From Deltaproteobacteria bacterium (GTDB lineage: Bacteria > Desulfobacterota > Desulfuromonadia > Desulfuromonadales > JAAYDE01), in the NCBI GenBank assembly GCA_016934985.1, contig JAFGRU010000047.1, positions 1-64,000 on the forward strand: a stretch of 64,000 bases of DNA, written 5' to 3'. Positions 1-10,076 of this stretch are shown here, one piece after another. The notes beneath the pieces were generated by a model. That model saw only the letters and a program-made list of their open reading frames with translations. It was not told the origin of the DNA and searched no databases. Both the position numbers and the translations under genes were made by a program. Each line of letters opens with the position of its first letter. Positions within the stretch are counted from its first letter, which is position 1.

Positions 1-1703
1 ACACTTTTTTGTTGAACCTGACGGTTTATTTTGGTGCCGGCCTGGCCATTTTTGATCTTGAATTTCAGGAGGAGACGCTTCAACTGTTCGGCCTGGCTGG
101 CCAGTTCTTCGGAGGCCGCTGCGCTTTCCTCGGCGTTGGCTGTATTCTGCTGGACGACGCTCTCAATCTGATTCAAGGCCTGGCTGATCTGATCGATGCC
201 CTCGGCCTGTTCGTTGGAGGCGGCGGCGATTTCAGCCACCAGGTCAGTAGTCTTGGATACGCCGCAGACGATTTCTTTCAATGCTTCACCGGTGCGTTGG
301 GCGATATCCACGCCGTTTCCGGCTTTCTGTACAGAACCTTCGATGAGATCGGCGGTTTCCCGTGCAGCTTTGGCACTGCGCGCCGCCAGGTTGCGCACCT
401 CTTCGGCCACGACTGCGAAGCCTTTGCCGTGCTGTCCGGCGCGGGCTGCTTCCACCGCGGCGTTCAAGGCCAGGAGGTTGGTCTGAAAAGCGATTTCGTC
501 GATTACCTTGATGATCTTGGAGATGTTCTGGCCCGATTCGTTGATTTCGTCCATGGCCTTGATCATCTCCTGCATCTGCTGGTTACCCTTCTCGGCAGCG
601 TCACGGGAGTGGCCGGAAAGCTGGCTGGCCTGGGTGGCGTTGTCGGCGTTCTGCTTGGTCTGCGAACCCATCTCGGTCATGGAACTGGCGATTTCTTCAA
701 GAGAGCTTGCCTGCTCGGTGGCGCCCTGTGACAGGGATTGGCTGGCGTCGGATATCTGTGAGGAGCCGGAGCTGATCTGTTCACCGGCAATCTGGATGTC
801 CTTCATGACGCGGTTGAGGTCCTGATTAAGTTTTTTCAGGGCTCCGCGTACCTTGTCCTGATCGTCATGGGGTTCGATATTAAAGTCGAGGTCGCCCTGG
901 GCCAGTTTTTCGAGGTTACCCACCACCTTGTGCTCAAGGTCGTCGGCAAAGGCATCCATGGTTTTGGCCATGACGCCGATTTCGTCATTACGCTGCATGT
1001 TGAGGCGGGTGCTGAGCCGGCCTTTTTCCATCTCCTGAATCATTTTTACGGTGTCTTTCAGGGGATTGGCGATATTGCGTGCCAGCAGCCAGACCAGGCC
1101 GACAGACAGGATCAGAACGGTTAGGAAAACCGAGGCGACCGCCCAGAAAACCTTGTTGATTGCCGCCTGCAGATCGTCCATATAGAGGCCGGTGCCGACA
1201 ATCCAATTCCATCGGGGGTGAATCTTGACATAGGAGAGCTTGTCCACCACCTGGTTGGTTTCAGGTTTAGACCACTGGTAAGGGACAAATCCAGCCCCGC
1301 TTTTCCCGGCGACGTTGGCCATTTCAACGAAGATAGCGGTGCCATTGGGGTCTTTAGTATTGGAAACATCCGTGCCGACCAGTTTGGGGCTGAAAGGATG
1401 GACGATCATTTTCGGGGTGGTGTCGTTGATCCAGAAATATTGGGTGCCGTCGTAGCGGAGGTTCCCGATCGCTTCTTTGGCACGGGCCTGGGCTTCCGTC
1501 TCTTCCATGCCTGCATCGACTTTGCTGCTGAAGTGGTCAATGATGCTCCAGGCCGTGTCAACTTCCTTGACCAACAACTGTTTTCTTCCGTCAATTACCT
1601 GGTTCCGGTAGGAGGTGTAAAGCCAGGCACTGCTGAGCATGAATACCAGAATGATGGCGCCGGTGACTAAAAAAATCTTTTTCCCGATGTTGAGGTTTTT
1701 CAT
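1..1703 (-). CDS. Methyl-accepting chemotaxis protein, sCache sensor (3' end cut by window)
   Basis: Transmembrane chemoreceptor that signals through CheA/CheW. Reading from ATG at 1703 there are 567 codons with no stop before the window edge. Residues about 7-30 form the first membrane helix, followed by a periplasmic single-Cache domain (YFWIND and GTGLYMDD are visible), a second membrane helix at about 183-211 and a HAMP segment. The signalling hairpin tip lies near residues 399-440, with the conserved motifs [20 protein letters not shown] and [13 protein letters not shown]. The length suggests only a few residues are missing. Small organic acids are common ligands of this sensor class, but the ligand here cannot be read. 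The neighbouring cheW fits the role. Confidence 0.93.
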   Translation of the reverse strand, partial: MKNLNIGKKIFLVTGAIILVFMLSSAWLYTSYRNQVIDGRKQLLVKEVDTAWSIIDHFSSKVDAGMEETEAQARAKEAIGNLRYDGTQYFWINDTTPKMIVHPFSPKLVGTDVSNTKDPNGTAIFVEMANVAGKSGAGFVPYQWSKPETNQVVDKLSYVKIHPRWNWIVGTGLYMDDLQAAINKVFWAVASVFLTVLILSVGLVWLLARNIANPLKDTVKMIQEMEKGRLSTRLNMQRNDEIGVMAKTMDAFADDLEHKVVGNLEKLAQGDLDFNIEPHDDQDKVRGALKKLNQDLNRVMKDIQIAGEQISSGSSQISDASQSLSQGATEQASSLEEIASSMTEMGSQTKQNADNATQASQLSGHSRDAAEKGNQQMQEMIKAMDEINESGQNISKIIKVIDEIAFQTNLLALNAAVEAARAGQHGKGFAVVAEEVRNLAARSAKAARETADLIEGSVQKAGNGVDIAQRTGEALKEIVCGVSKTTDLVAEIAAASNEQAEGIDQISQALNQIESVVQQNTANAEESAAASEELASQAEQLKRLLLKFKIKNGQAGTKINRQVQQKS

Positions 1704-1801
1704 TAAAAATCTCCTTTGGACTTAAATTGAACTGAAGATCACTGATTATCTTAAACTTTTAAAATGATCCGTATTGGAGAATATGACCAAAATCGGAAAA
1801 G

Positions 1802-2311
1802 CTAGCAGGCCTCATCCATGGGAATATCCTCTTCGCCGTCCTCATAGAGGAGGCGTTGCACATCGAGGAGAATTTTGACCTCATCGCCGTTTTTGCCGAT
1901 GCCCTGGATGTAGCCGTTCCCCTCAGTTCGGGGAGGAGGTTCGATGGCATCATCGGAAATGGAGGCCACTTCGTTGACTTTATCTACGACCAAACCAACC
2001 GATTTCTTTCCAACTTGGACGACAATGATGCAGGTTCGTTCATCATATTCCCTGCTCGGCAGGCCGAAGCGCAGGCGAATGTCCATAACCGGGATGACTT
2101 TGCCGCGCAGGTTGATCACGCCCTGCATGAAAACCGGCATGTCGGGAACCTCGGTTATTTTCTGGATCCCTATAATTTCAGTAACATAACGAATTTCCAG
2201 GCCGAAATCCTCGTTGCCGATGCGGAACGTCAGAAAGAGTCCTTTCTGGTAATCGTCTTCGTAGCTGGGGGTCACCTCTTCCATGAGTTGTTTGGCAGCA
2301 TTTCCCTGCAT
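1802..2311 (-). CDS. cheW: Chemotaxis adaptor CheW
   Basis: Cytoplasmic scaffold linking chemoreceptors to the CheA kinase. The single CheW domain covers about residues 25-160, with FGLEI, EIIGIQKITEVPDMP, GVINLRGKVIPVMDIR and GLVVDKVNEV, all typical of the family. I chose the ATG at 2311 (169 aa) because AAAGGAGAAG lies just upstream; a longer frame to 2347 would run into the preceding gene's end. The acidic C-terminal tail (EDGEEDIPMDEAC) is slightly extended. It is the gene transcribed immediately before the chemoreceptor at 1703, so the two probably form one signalling unit. No cheA is in the window. Confidence 0.95.
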   Translation of the reverse strand: MQGNAAKQLMEEVTPSYEDDYQKGLFLTFRIGNEDFGLEIRYVTEIIGIQKITEVPDMPVFMQGVINLRGKVIPVMDIRLRFGLPSREYDERTCIIVVQVGKKSVGLVVDKVNEVASISDDAIEPPPRTEGNGYIQGIGKNGDEVKILLDVQRLLYEDGEEDIPMDEAC

Positions 2312-2343
2312 AAATGTCTTCTCCTTTAATGAAATTGAGTAAT

Positions 2344-4149
2344 TCATTTAAATTTGTGGTCAAGGTTGCAAACATTTTCCTGAGCCAGGGGACGGGAGTA
2401 GTAAAATCCCTGGTGGAGATTGCATCCAATGTGGCACAGCATTTCCTTTTGAACGGTGGTTTCCACCCCCTCGGCGACCAGTTCCAAATCAAAAACCGAA
2501 GCCATGTTGCTCATAACCTTGATGAGTTCGTGGGTCTTGGGGTCTGTGTCTATTTTCTGAACGAAACTCATGTCGATTTTTAGGGCGTTAACCGGAAATT
2601 TATGGAGATATTCAAGGGACGAATAGCCGGTCCCGAAATCGTCGACGCTGATCTTGACTCCCAGCTTTTTGAACTGATGCAGCTTTTTGATGGTTTCACA
2701 TATATTGCTCATCAGGGCACTTTCAGTAATTTCCAGGCAGAAAAAGTGTGGATCAAAGCCGGTGCTGTCCATGATCTTCTTGAAATTTCTGACCAGACCC
2801 TGTTGAAAAAACTGTTTTCCGGAAACGTTCATGGAGAGGGTCAAACCTTTTTGACAGAAACCGTTCCTGGCCCAGAAACGGCAGCCATTTTCCACCGCCC
2901 ATTCCCCCAGCTCGGCGATGAAGCCCTTATCCTCGGCAATGGGTATGAATTCATTGGGCGCAACAGCCCCATATTTCGAGCTGTCCCAACGCAGCAGCCC
3001 TTCGAATCCAGAGATTTTTCCGCTGTTGTGATCAACAATGGGTTGGAAAACCAGGTAAAATTCACCCCCGGCCAGGGCTTCGGGCATCTCTTTACCCAGG
3101 CTCAGGCGCCTCAGGTGTTGTTGATGGAGTTGGTCATCATAAACGACAATCTGTTCGCTGCAGTTCTTCTTGGCCTGTAGGTGCGCGAAGGCAGCTTCAC
3201 TGATGAGTTTTTCGGGCCCATTGGTGTAACGGTCAAACAGGGTCATGCCGAAAGAAAAGCGGGCATTGATGTTTTCCTTGCCGATTTCGTAGGGCTGGCT
3301 GACCTGTTTAGCAATGATATCAGCATGTAATACGATTTCATCAAGGCTCTGCCCCTGGACAAAAACTGCAAATTCGTCTGCCCCCATGCGGTATAAGTTT
3401 TCCCCCTTTTGAGGGGAATTTGTCAGCCTTTTGGCAAGGTTGATGAGCAGTTGGTCGCCGAAGCTGTATCCGTAGGCGTCGTTGATATCCTTGAAATTGT
3501 TAAAGTCGAAAAGCAGGAATCCAAAGTATTTTCTTCCCGGGGAGGTGATGAGTTGCTGAAGGTTTTTGAGGCACAGCAGACGGTTGCCGAGTTGGGTCAG
3601 TGAGTCATGGTAGGCTTCATATCGAAGATTGCGCTGAGCGATTTCCCTGGCGAATACTTCATCCTGCAGTTTGGAGGTTTTTTCTGCGACATCTTTTTCC
3701 AGTTTTTTCTTGTAATTCTTTTCGAATGCCAGATGGGCCGATCTTTCGAGGGCCTTGCATATCGTGTGATGGAGAATTTCCTGATCCCGGACCGGTTTCA
3801 AAATGAAATCCCATGCCCCAAGCCGCAAAGCACGGATGACATGGTCCATGCTGCTGTTCCCGGAGATAATGATCGCCGGGGTAAGGGGTGCAACCTTTTT
3901 CATGGCTTCGACAAGCTTCAAGCCATCCATGAGCGGCATTCGTATGTCGGTCAGGACTGCGTCGGGGCCCTCTTTTTCGATTACGGCAATGCCTTCCAGA
4001 CCGTTTTCAGCTTCTAAAACCTCAAAGCCTGTGTCTTCGAGAAAATCCCGCATAAGCATACGGGCCTGGCTCTCATCATCAACGACCAGAACTCTGGTCG
4101 CCGGCATGGAGCCGTGGGTCGAAGTACAGGGTGCCGGATTGCTTTTCAT
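2344..4149 (-). CDS. Response regulator with GGDEF and EAL domains (cyclic-di-GMP turnover)
   Basis: Order: REC (about 17-135, phospho-acceptor Asp68 in TDIRMPLMDG), coiled linker (about 137-175), GGDEF (about 180-335) and EAL (about 345-595). The GGDEF signature reads GADEF at 256-260, with the second Gly replaced, so cyclase activity is doubtful. The EAL domain keeps the expected acidic and amide residues: E382 (motif EGL), N440, E473, DD502-503, K523, E559 and Q579. It therefore looks like a working cyclic-di-GMP phosphodiesterase, perhaps with GTP sensing by the GGDEF half; this is an inference. A GAGG ribosome site precedes ATG 4149. It is a close paralogue of the protein at 46439-48253, whose GGDEF motif is intact. 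Confidence 0.93.
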   Translation of the reverse strand: MKSNPAPCTSTHGSMPATRVLVVDDESQARMLMRDFLEDTGFEVLEAENGLEGIAVIEKEGPDAVLTDIRMPLMDGLKLVEAMKKVAPLTPAIIISGNSSMDHVIRALRLGAWDFILKPVRDQEILHHTICKALERSAHLAFEKNYKKKLEKDVAEKTSKLQDEVFAREIAQRNLRYEAYHDSLTQLGNRLLCLKNLQQLITSPGRKYFGFLLFDFNNFKDINDAYGYSFGDQLLINLAKRLTNSPQKGENLYRMGADEFAVFVQGQSLDEIVLHADIIAKQVSQPYEIGKENINARFSFGMTLFDRYTNGPEKLISEAAFAHLQAKKNCSEQIVVYDDQLHQQHLRRLSLGKEMPEALAGGEFYLVFQPIVDHNSGKISGFEGLLRWDSSKYGAVAPNEFIPIAEDKGFIAELGEWAVENGCRFWARNGFCQKGLTLSMNVSGKQFFQQGLVRNFKKIMDSTGFDPHFFCLEITESALMSNICETIKKLHQFKKLGVKISVDDFGTGYSSLEYLHKFPVNALKIDMSFVQKIDTDPKTHELIKVMSNMASVFDLELVAEGVETTVQKEMLCHIGCNLHQGFYYSRPLAQENVCNLDHKFK

Positions 4150-4405
4150 CTTTGAGCCTCAATGAGTGAATTTACACAAATCGTTCAACCCATAAAGGAA
4201 GATGTGTGCCCGGCGGAGAAAAAAGTTCGGATTCCGGGAGTTTTTACCGGATGTGTTATTTAAGTTGCTGATTTATTAAAGAAAAACTTAGAAAGGAAAA
4301 GAGGGCAGAAATGTCTTTTGAGGGTTCTTCCGGGGGAAAGTCCGGTCAAAGGGTCGCAACCTTTGTTGAAAAAATACACATTTGTTGTCATCTTGTGTTG
4401 ATATT
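4150..4405. other. Intergenic gap between signalling genes
   Basis: 256 bases between the REC-GGDEF-EAL gene and the sigma-54 regulator, both on the minus strand. Presumably it holds the promoter of the former. I see no convincing -35/-10 or -24/-12 pair and no hairpin terminator. Small frames here have no recognisable content. Confidence 0.5.
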
Positions 4406-5827
4406 TCATTTCTGCCCCCGGCGCAGACGATTGTTGAGGGCCTGAGGGGTGATCCCGAGAAGGCCGGCAGCGATACGCTGGTTGCCATTGGAACGCCGCA
4501 AGGCTTCTTCGATAAGGTTTTGGGTACACTCTTTCAGAAAGGGGAGCTTTTCAACCTTCTCAAAAGGATTGCTGGCGGCAGGGACTGCCCCTGGCGCAGT
4601 GTCACCAGGAGGGGCAGGCTGCCCCCTGAAAAGATATTTTTCGAAGACCTCCAAAGCCAGCATCCCCTTTTGGTGAAATCCTATGGCATCGTAGACCAGA
4701 GCCCGTAACTCACGAATATTGCCGGGCCAATCATGGGTTTGGAGGAGAGTTAAAAGTTCCTGGGGAAAAGAGGGCGGCTTTTTATTAAATTCCTTTGCCG
4801 CCAGTTGCAGGAAATTATCGAGAAGAAGCGGAAGGTCGGTTTTGCGCTCCCGCAACGGCGGAATATGGATGTGATGGGTTTTAATGCGGAAATAAAAATC
4901 CTTGCGAAATTTCTCCGTGTCCCTCAGGGTTTCAAGGTTTTGATTGGTCGCTGCGACCAGGCGTGCGTCTAGGGGTTTGGCAATGTCCGAACCGAGGGGA
5001 TAGTATTTCCTTTCCTCCAGCACGCGCAGCAGCTTGACCTGGCTGGCCGGTTCCAGATCGCCGATCTCATCCAGAAAAATGGTACCGCCGGCAGCTGCTT
5101 CCATAAAACCGGCCCGGTAGCGGTCGGCCCCCGTAAAGGCTCCTTTCTGGTGGCCGAAAAGGGTGTCGGAAAAAGCCTGTTCGTCGAGGCCGGCGATATT
5201 GACAGGAACGAAAGCCCCTTTCCGGCCACTCAGTTTGTGAATGACGCGGGCGAAAAGCTCTTTGCCGGTTCCGGTTTCGCCGGTGAGGAGAAAGGGTTCG
5301 GAGCCGGGGGCAACTGCTTCGCAATACCTGAAAAGATTGATCATCTTTTCGTCATTGGTTTTTATCTCGGAAAACGCCAGGGGATGTTTTAAGGAGTTGT
5401 CAAGAAGGCTGTTGGCGAGCCGGAGGTTTTCCTTTTTAAGGTTGCTCACTTTAAGAGCCCGTCGCAGGCTCGCGGCCAGATGATCCTTTTTTGCGGGTTT
5501 GAGGATATAGTCGAAAGCGCCGTTGTGCAGGCAAGCCACGGCTGTGGCCACGTCATCCACTCCGGAAACCATAATAACGGGAAGCTCGGGCCGCTGCTCC
5601 CGGATCTTTGTCAGGAGCTCCTGGCCCGACATTCCAGGCATGATGATATCGAGAAGGGCGGCGTCGAAATCTTCCAGGAGAATCAACTTGAGGGCTTCCC
5701 GCGGATCATCCACCGTCTTGATATTGGAAAAACCTTCTGACAAGAGGGCGATTTCCAGGGTATTCAGAATTCTGAAATCGTCATCAACCAGGAGGATCGG
5801 ATGTTCGGGATAGGGTTGTGCTTTCAT
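4406..5827 (-). CDS. Sigma-54-dependent response regulator (NtrC family)
   Basis: Phosphorylation-controlled transcription activator for RpoN promoters. REC domain at about 10-125 with Asp60; AAA+ domain at about 150-385 with Walker A GETGTGKE (183-190), the sigma-54 contact loop GAFTGA (229-234), Walker B IFLDEIGDL (about 250-258) and an RKDFYFRI segment. A Fis-type helix-turn-helix lies at about 430-470 (RIAAGLLGITPQALNNRLRR). All motifs needed for ATP-driven open-complex formation are present. ATG 5827 has GGAGACGG upstream and lies 27 bases after the kinase gene, so the kinase at 5855-7465 is the likely partner. Target genes are unknown. Confidence 0.95.
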   Translation of the reverse strand: MKAQPYPEHPILLVDDDFRILNTLEIALLSEGFSNIKTVDDPREALKLILLEDFDAALLDIIMPGMSGQELLTKIREQRPELPVIMVSGVDDVATAVACLHNGAFDYILKPAKKDHLAASLRRALKVSNLKKENLRLANSLLDNSLKHPLAFSEIKTNDEKMINLFRYCEAVAPGSEPFLLTGETGTGKELFARVIHKLSGRKGAFVPVNIAGLDEQAFSDTLFGHQKGAFTGADRYRAGFMEAAAGGTIFLDEIGDLEPASQVKLLRVLEERKYYPLGSDIAKPLDARLVAATNQNLETLRDTEKFRKDFYFRIKTHHIHIPPLRERKTDLPLLLDNFLQLAAKEFNKKPPSFPQELLTLLQTHDWPGNIRELRALVYDAIGFHQKGMLALEVFEKYLFRGQPAPPGDTAPGAVPAASNPFEKVEKLPFLKECTQNLIEEALRRSNGNQRIAAGLLGITPQALNNRLRRGQK

Positions 5828-5854
5828 GTCAAACCGTCTCCGTTGGAATGAGGC

Positions 5855-7465
5855 TCAGGCTGGGGGCAGCAAAAGAAGGGCCGTGGTTCCCTGTCCCGGT
5901 GCCGAATGGAACAGAATCTCTCCACCATGCTTTTTGATGATTTTCTGGCTGATTGACAAACCAAGTCCGGTGCCGCCTGTTTCTCGCTTGGTGGTGAAAA
6001 ACGGATCGAAAATATGATGCATGTCATTTTCCTGGATGCCAACCCCTTGATCCTGGACGCTCAGGGTTACCATGTTTTTTTCAGTATCCACAAAGGTTGA
6101 TACATTGATGGCTTTAGTCTCATCGGCGAGGGCTTCGGCTGAGTTGAGAAGAAGGTTGATGATCACTTGTTCCAGTTGACGGTGGTTGGCCAGGATGGGG
6201 GGTAGATTTTCCGCAAGCTCAACGCTCAGGTTGTGGCACGATTTGACTAATTTGTTGTTTACTAGCTTGAGAGAGGCCTTCAGGACTTTATTGAGGTCGA
6301 TAGGTTTTTGCGCATCATCGGTGTCGAGGCGGGAAAAATCTTTCATTTCATGGACAATCTCTTTGATGCGCTCGGATCCTTCCTCTATGGTTTTGACAAC
6401 GTCCGGCAGCTTGTCCCGCATGACCGAGTAGGGCACGCCGCCCAGGAGGAAGTCACCGTTTTCTGCGGAGTAATCATCCAAAATGGGGCAGGCCCCCTGC
6501 CAGGCTTCGGCAATCAAGGGAGTGCTGAGCATAATGAGATGATTGGGGTTGTTGATTTCGTGAGCAACACCCGCCGTCAGAATGCCGAGGGAGATCATTT
6601 TGTCCGCCTGGATAAGCTGCTGCTCCCGCTTTTTTGCCTCCCTGCTGGCTGCGAGGGTTTCCGTGACATCCTTGACCAGGGCGACGACGCCGAGAGGCTG
6701 GCCATTTTTGCCCGGCACGGGGACTTTCTGCAATGCCAGGTCCACAGGACCCTCCGGACGTTGCATGCGGAAAACCTGAAAGTCCTGTGAGTTTTCAGGG
6801 GCTTTGATGGAGAGAAAGTCGATGGGGACAAGTGACGGAATATTTTTGAAGTTTTTGCCGACGAGATTCTCTTTGGCTATGCCCAATATGCGGGCGAGGG
6901 GATCGTTGATATTGAGAAACACCCCCTCCATGTTCATATAGTAGATGCCCATGGGAATGTTTTGGAGCAGGGTGTTGAGGATCTCGCATTGCTCGCGGTA
7001 CGATTCCCGGCTTTTTTTCAGTTCTTCAGTGCGTTGCCGGACATCCTGTTCCAGTTTGCGGTGGTAATCCTTTTGGAGTTTCAGCAGGTGGGACCTCTCC
7101 AGGGCCTTGTTGATGACATGGAGGATAAGCCCCATATCGCTGATCGGTTTGACGACGTAATCCCAGGCCCCGCGTCGCAGGGCTTCTATGACATCCTGGA
7201 TGAGGCCTGCCCCGGAAATCACGACAACCGGGGTTTCCGGTTTTTCGGTGGCTACCGCTGACAGCACCTCCAGTCCATCCATCTCCGGCATGCGAAGATC
7301 GCTAATCACCATATCGGGATGCTGCTCGCGAAACAGCTGGAGACCCGCGAGGCCATTGTCGGCCTCCAGAACCTCAAGGCCGCTGTCTTCGAGGTAGTTC
7401 CGCAGCATGAAGCGGAGACCCGGTTCGTCGTCGATGATGAGAATACTGGGTTTGGTTGAATCCAT
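5855..7465 (-). CDS. REC-PAS-histidine kinase
   Basis: Soluble sensor kinase of unusual order: an N-terminal receiver (about 5-125, Asp56 in SDLRMPEMDG), a coiled segment (130-160), a PAS domain (about 160-272), and a HisKA/HATPase core with H302 in AGVAHEINNP, an N box (QLEQVIINLLLNSAEAL), DQGVGI and GGTGLGLSISQKII. There is no membrane segment, so it is cytoplasmic. The receiver at the input end suggests that it is itself phosphorylated by another kinase, making a relay. It is followed 27 bases later by the NtrC-type regulator, its probable output. The start at 7465 has only a weak ribosome site (CAGG). Confidence 0.93.
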   Translation of the reverse strand: MDSTKPSILIIDDEPGLRFMLRNYLEDSGLEVLEADNGLAGLQLFREQHPDMVISDLRMPEMDGLEVLSAVATEKPETPVVVISGAGLIQDVIEALRRGAWDYVVKPISDMGLILHVINKALERSHLLKLQKDYHRKLEQDVRQRTEELKKSRESYREQCEILNTLLQNIPMGIYYMNMEGVFLNINDPLARILGIAKENLVGKNFKNIPSLVPIDFLSIKAPENSQDFQVFRMQRPEGPVDLALQKVPVPGKNGQPLGVVALVKDVTETLAASREAKKREQQLIQADKMISLGILTAGVAHEINNPNHLIMLSTPLIAEAWQGACPILDDYSAENGDFLLGGVPYSVMRDKLPDVVKTIEEGSERIKEIVHEMKDFSRLDTDDAQKPIDLNKVLKASLKLVNNKLVKSCHNLSVELAENLPPILANHRQLEQVIINLLLNSAEALADETKAINVSTFVDTEKNMVTLSVQDQGVGIQENDMHHIFDPFFTTKRETGGTGLGLSISQKIIKKHGGEILFHSAPGQGTTALLLLPPA

Positions 7466-7576
7466 TAAAGGAACCTGTGATTCATACTGGCGAAATTGTC
7501 AGATTTAGCCCTTGTGATGGGTTTATGTATCCGCGGGAATGGGAGTGCAAGGTTATTCCCAACAAAGAGGACAAGG

Positions 7577-7608
7577 GAAAAAAAGGGCGATGAATCTCAT
7601 CGCCCTTT
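7577..7608 (-). terminator. Rho-independent terminator after dapL
   Basis: Read on the minus strand, AAGGGCGATGA pairs with TCATCGCCCTT around a short loop and runs into a stretch of T. It lies just past the dapL stop codon and closes the lysine gene group. Confidence 0.85.
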
Positions 7609-7613
7609 TCCTG

Positions 7614-8846
7614 TCAGGTGAATTTAGTTTTGATGCGCGTCACCGCTTCCTGGATGTTTTCCCGGTCTCCGAATGCAGAAAGCCGGAAGTAACCCTCCCC
7701 GCTGGGGCCGAAGCCGCTGCCGGGGGTGCCGACCACATGGCACTCATTGAGAAGCTTGTCAAAGAAATCCCAACTGCTTAGACCCTGCGGGGTTTTCAGC
7801 CAGATGTAGGGGGCGTTTACCCCGCCATAGACGGAAAGACCTGCCTGTTTTAGGCCTTCACAGATAATGCGGGCATTTTCCATGTAATAGTCGATGGTTT
7901 CTTTGACCTGTTTCCAGCCTTCTTCGGAATATACGGCGGCGGCCGCTTTTTGAACCGGATAGGAGACGCCGTTGAATTTGGTCGACTGGCGGCGGTTCCA
8001 CAACTTGTTGAGTTGAATTTTCTCGCCATTGTTGTTGGTGCCGAATACCCCGTCGGGAATGACGGTCAAGGCGCAGCGCACGCCGGTGAAACCGGAAGTT
8101 TTGGAAAAACTGCGAAATTCGATGGAGCATTTTTCCGCGCCAGGAATCTCGAAGATAGAGCGAGGGATATCCGCTTCCGTAATAAACGCTTCGTAGGCCG
8201 CATCGAAAAGAATGAGAGCATTCTTTTCAAGGGCGAAATCGACCCATTTTTTCAATTCGGCCTTGCTTGCCACGGTGCCGGTGGGGTTGTTGGGGAAGCA
8301 GAGGTAGATGAGATCGACTTGTTCCTGAGGCAATTCGGGGAGAAAGCCGTTCTCTTCCAGGCACGGCATATAAACCAGACCTTCGTAATAGCCTTTTTCA
8401 TCGGCTTCGCCACTGCGGCCGACCATGACGTTGGTATCGTTATAGACCGGATAGACCGGGTCGCCCAGCGCCACCTTGTTGCCGAGATCGAAGATGTCAA
8501 GAATGTTGGCGGTGTCGCACTTGGAGCCATCGGAAATAAAGACCTCGGATGATTTCAGGCTGACGCCAAGAGGTTTGTAGACCTTGTCGATAATGACGTT
8601 GATAAGAAAGTCATAGCCCTGTTCAGGTCCGTAGCCGTGGAAGCTTTCTCCCCGGCCGAGATCGTCGACTGCCTGGTGAAAAGCTTCCAGAACGGCAGGT
8701 GCCAGGGGGCGGGTTACGTCGCCGATTCCGAGGCGGATGATTTTGGCGTTGGGGTTGGCTTCGGCGAAATTTTTGACCCGGCGGCCGATTTCCGGGAAAA
8801 GGTAACCGGCCTTGAGTTTCAGGTAGCTGTCGTTAATGCGTGCCAT
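7614..8846 (-). CDS. dapL: LL-diaminopimelate aminotransferase
   Basis: PLP enzyme that converts tetrahydrodipicolinate directly to LL-diaminopimelate with glutamate as amino donor, bypassing the succinylase route to lysine and peptidoglycan. 410 aa from ATG 8846, whose product begins [20 protein letters not shown] as in the family; an ATG at 8864 lies inside the GAGGG ribosome site and is rejected. Fold-type I features are visible: [10 protein letters not shown] for substrate/PLP contact and the Schiff-base lysine in [12 protein letters not shown]. It is the last gene of the lysA-dapA-dapB-dapL series, separated from dapB by a structured repeat. Confidence 0.96.
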   Translation of the reverse strand: MARINDSYLKLKAGYLFPEIGRRVKNFAEANPNAKIIRLGIGDVTRPLAPAVLEAFHQAVDDLGRGESFHGYGPEQGYDFLINVIIDKVYKPLGVSLKSSEVFISDGSKCDTANILDIFDLGNKVALGDPVYPVYNDTNVMVGRSGEADEKGYYEGLVYMPCLEENGFLPELPQEQVDLIYLCFPNNPTGTVASKAELKKWVDFALEKNALILFDAAYEAFITEADIPRSIFEIPGAEKCSIEFRSFSKTSGFTGVRCALTVIPDGVFGTNNNGEKIQLNKLWNRRQSTKFNGVSYPVQKAAAAVYSEEGWKQVKETIDYYMENARIICEGLKQAGLSVYGGVNAPYIWLKTPQGLSSWDFFDKLLNECHVVGTPGSGFGPSGEGYFRLSAFGDRENIQEAVTRIKTKFT

Positions 8847-8987
8847 GTTATTTAATTCCCTCATTGTTAAAATAAATTTCGAAGTCGTTTTTTCAACGCC
8901 CCAGAAGATGAATTACATCATTTGGCAAGAGGCTGTTAAAACAGCGTAATAAAAAAAACTGTTCCGGATGTTTTTACGATTCAAACT

Positions 8988-9215
8988 AAGGCTTCGGGGT
9001 TGCGTCCCCGACGACGCCTTCTTTCTTTTTTCGTCAAAAAGAAAGAAGCAAAGAAAAGGACGCCCTGCGACTTGCCCTTCGGGTTCCCGTCACTCCAGGA
9101 AGGTTTTATGGACGGTCAGAAACTCGCTTCGCTCAAACAGTCTGCCCGTCTTTTTCTCAAAACCTTCCATTCGTTCCGGCTGTGTCGAAGGGAAAAAATT
9201 GTCCGCCCTCTAAAT
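8988..9215 (+). repeat. Dispersed structured repeat, copy 1
   Basis: About 225 bases sharing order and sequence with the copies at 14682 and 53881. It has three nested or serial hairpins: a small one at 8995-9010 (CGGGG/CCCCG), a 13-bp perfect stem at 9018-9030/9036-9048, and a long one whose outer arms are 9098-9107 (GGAAGGTTTT) and 9159-9168 (AAAACCTTCC), with inner arms GACGG 9111-9115 and CCGTC 9146-9150. It lies between dapB and dapL inside one transcription unit. Frames crossing it are repeat-borne and not taken as genes. Confidence 0.88.
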
Positions 9216-9236
9216 AAATTTTTTAGAGCGCCGTTG

Positions 9237-10034
9237 TCAAAAATCCAGAACATCCTGCATATCGTAGAACCCTGGTTTTTTTTCCGCCAGCCAGGCCGCG
9301 GCGCGGACCGCGCCACGGGCAAACATGTCGCGGGTCATGGCCCGGTGGGTTAGCTCGATGCGTTCGCCGTTGGCAATAAAGTAGACCGTGTGTTCGCCGA
9401 TTATATCACCGCCGCGCACGGTCTGCAGGCCGATCTCTCCGGAGCTGCGTTCGCCGATCATGCCGTGGCGGCTATAAACAGCGCTTTCAGCAAAATTTTT
9501 TCCCGCTGCTTCGGCAATGACTTCACCCATGCGGATGGCCGTTCCTGAAGGGGCGTCCTTCTTTTTGTTGTGATGAAGTTCTACGATCTCAGTATCGAAG
9601 TCGCTGCCAAGAATACGGGTCAGGTCTTTTAATACCCGCAAACAAACATTGACCCCGATACTCATGTTAGGTGCGAAAACAACGGGGATTTTCTCTCCTG
9701 CCTGACGGATCTTTTCCCGCTGGTCGGGGGAAAGACCGGTGGTGCCGATAACCACGCGCTTTCCGAGACGCACGCAGACATCGAGATTGGCCATAGTCAC
9801 TTCAGGATAGGTGAAGTCGATGAGGGTTGAACAGTCGGCCAGAGCTTCCTCTAAAGAATCGGTGATGGCCACCCCGAGGGGAGAAGCGCCGGCAACACTT
9901 CCCGCATCTTCGCCGATACGGTGACCGGAAAGCTCCACGGCACCGCCCAGTTCAAGGGCCTCTGATTCTCTGATGATATGAATGATCCGGCCCCCCATGC
10001 GGCCGGCGGCTCCGGTTACAGCCGTTTTAATCAT
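9237..10034 (-). CDS. dapB: 4-hydroxy-tetrahydrodipicolinate reductase
   Basis: Reduces the DapA product to tetrahydrodipicolinate with NAD(P)H, the step before DapL. 265 aa, the usual length. The N-terminal Rossmann motif is VTGAAGRMGGRI (residues about 6-17). The signature ELHHNKKKDAPSGTA carries the catalytic His pair and the substrate-binding Lys, and GTTGLSPDQ and APNMSIGVN are the usual family blocks. ATG 10034 is preceded by GGAGAAA. It lies 42 bases after dapA. Confidence 0.97.
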   Translation of the reverse strand: MIKTAVTGAAGRMGGRIIHIIRESEALELGGAVELSGHRIGEDAGSVAGASPLGVAITDSLEEALADCSTLIDFTYPEVTMANLDVCVRLGKRVVIGTTGLSPDQREKIRQAGEKIPVVFAPNMSIGVNVCLRVLKDLTRILGSDFDTEIVELHHNKKKDAPSGTAIRMGEVIAEAAGKNFAESAVYSRHGMIGERSSGEIGLQTVRGGDIIGEHTVYFIANGERIELTHRAMTRDMFARGAVRAAAWLAEKKPGFYDMQDVLDF

Positions 10035-10076
10035 TTAGTTTCTCCACGGATTTTATTGGGTTGCCAGGTCAGGGTC

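Noticed and set aside
8968-9353. Plus-strand frames through repeat copy 1 and equivalents at 14661-14927 and 53959-54285
   Set aside because: The three peptides resemble each other only because the repeats do. They lack ribosome sites and their ends differ.
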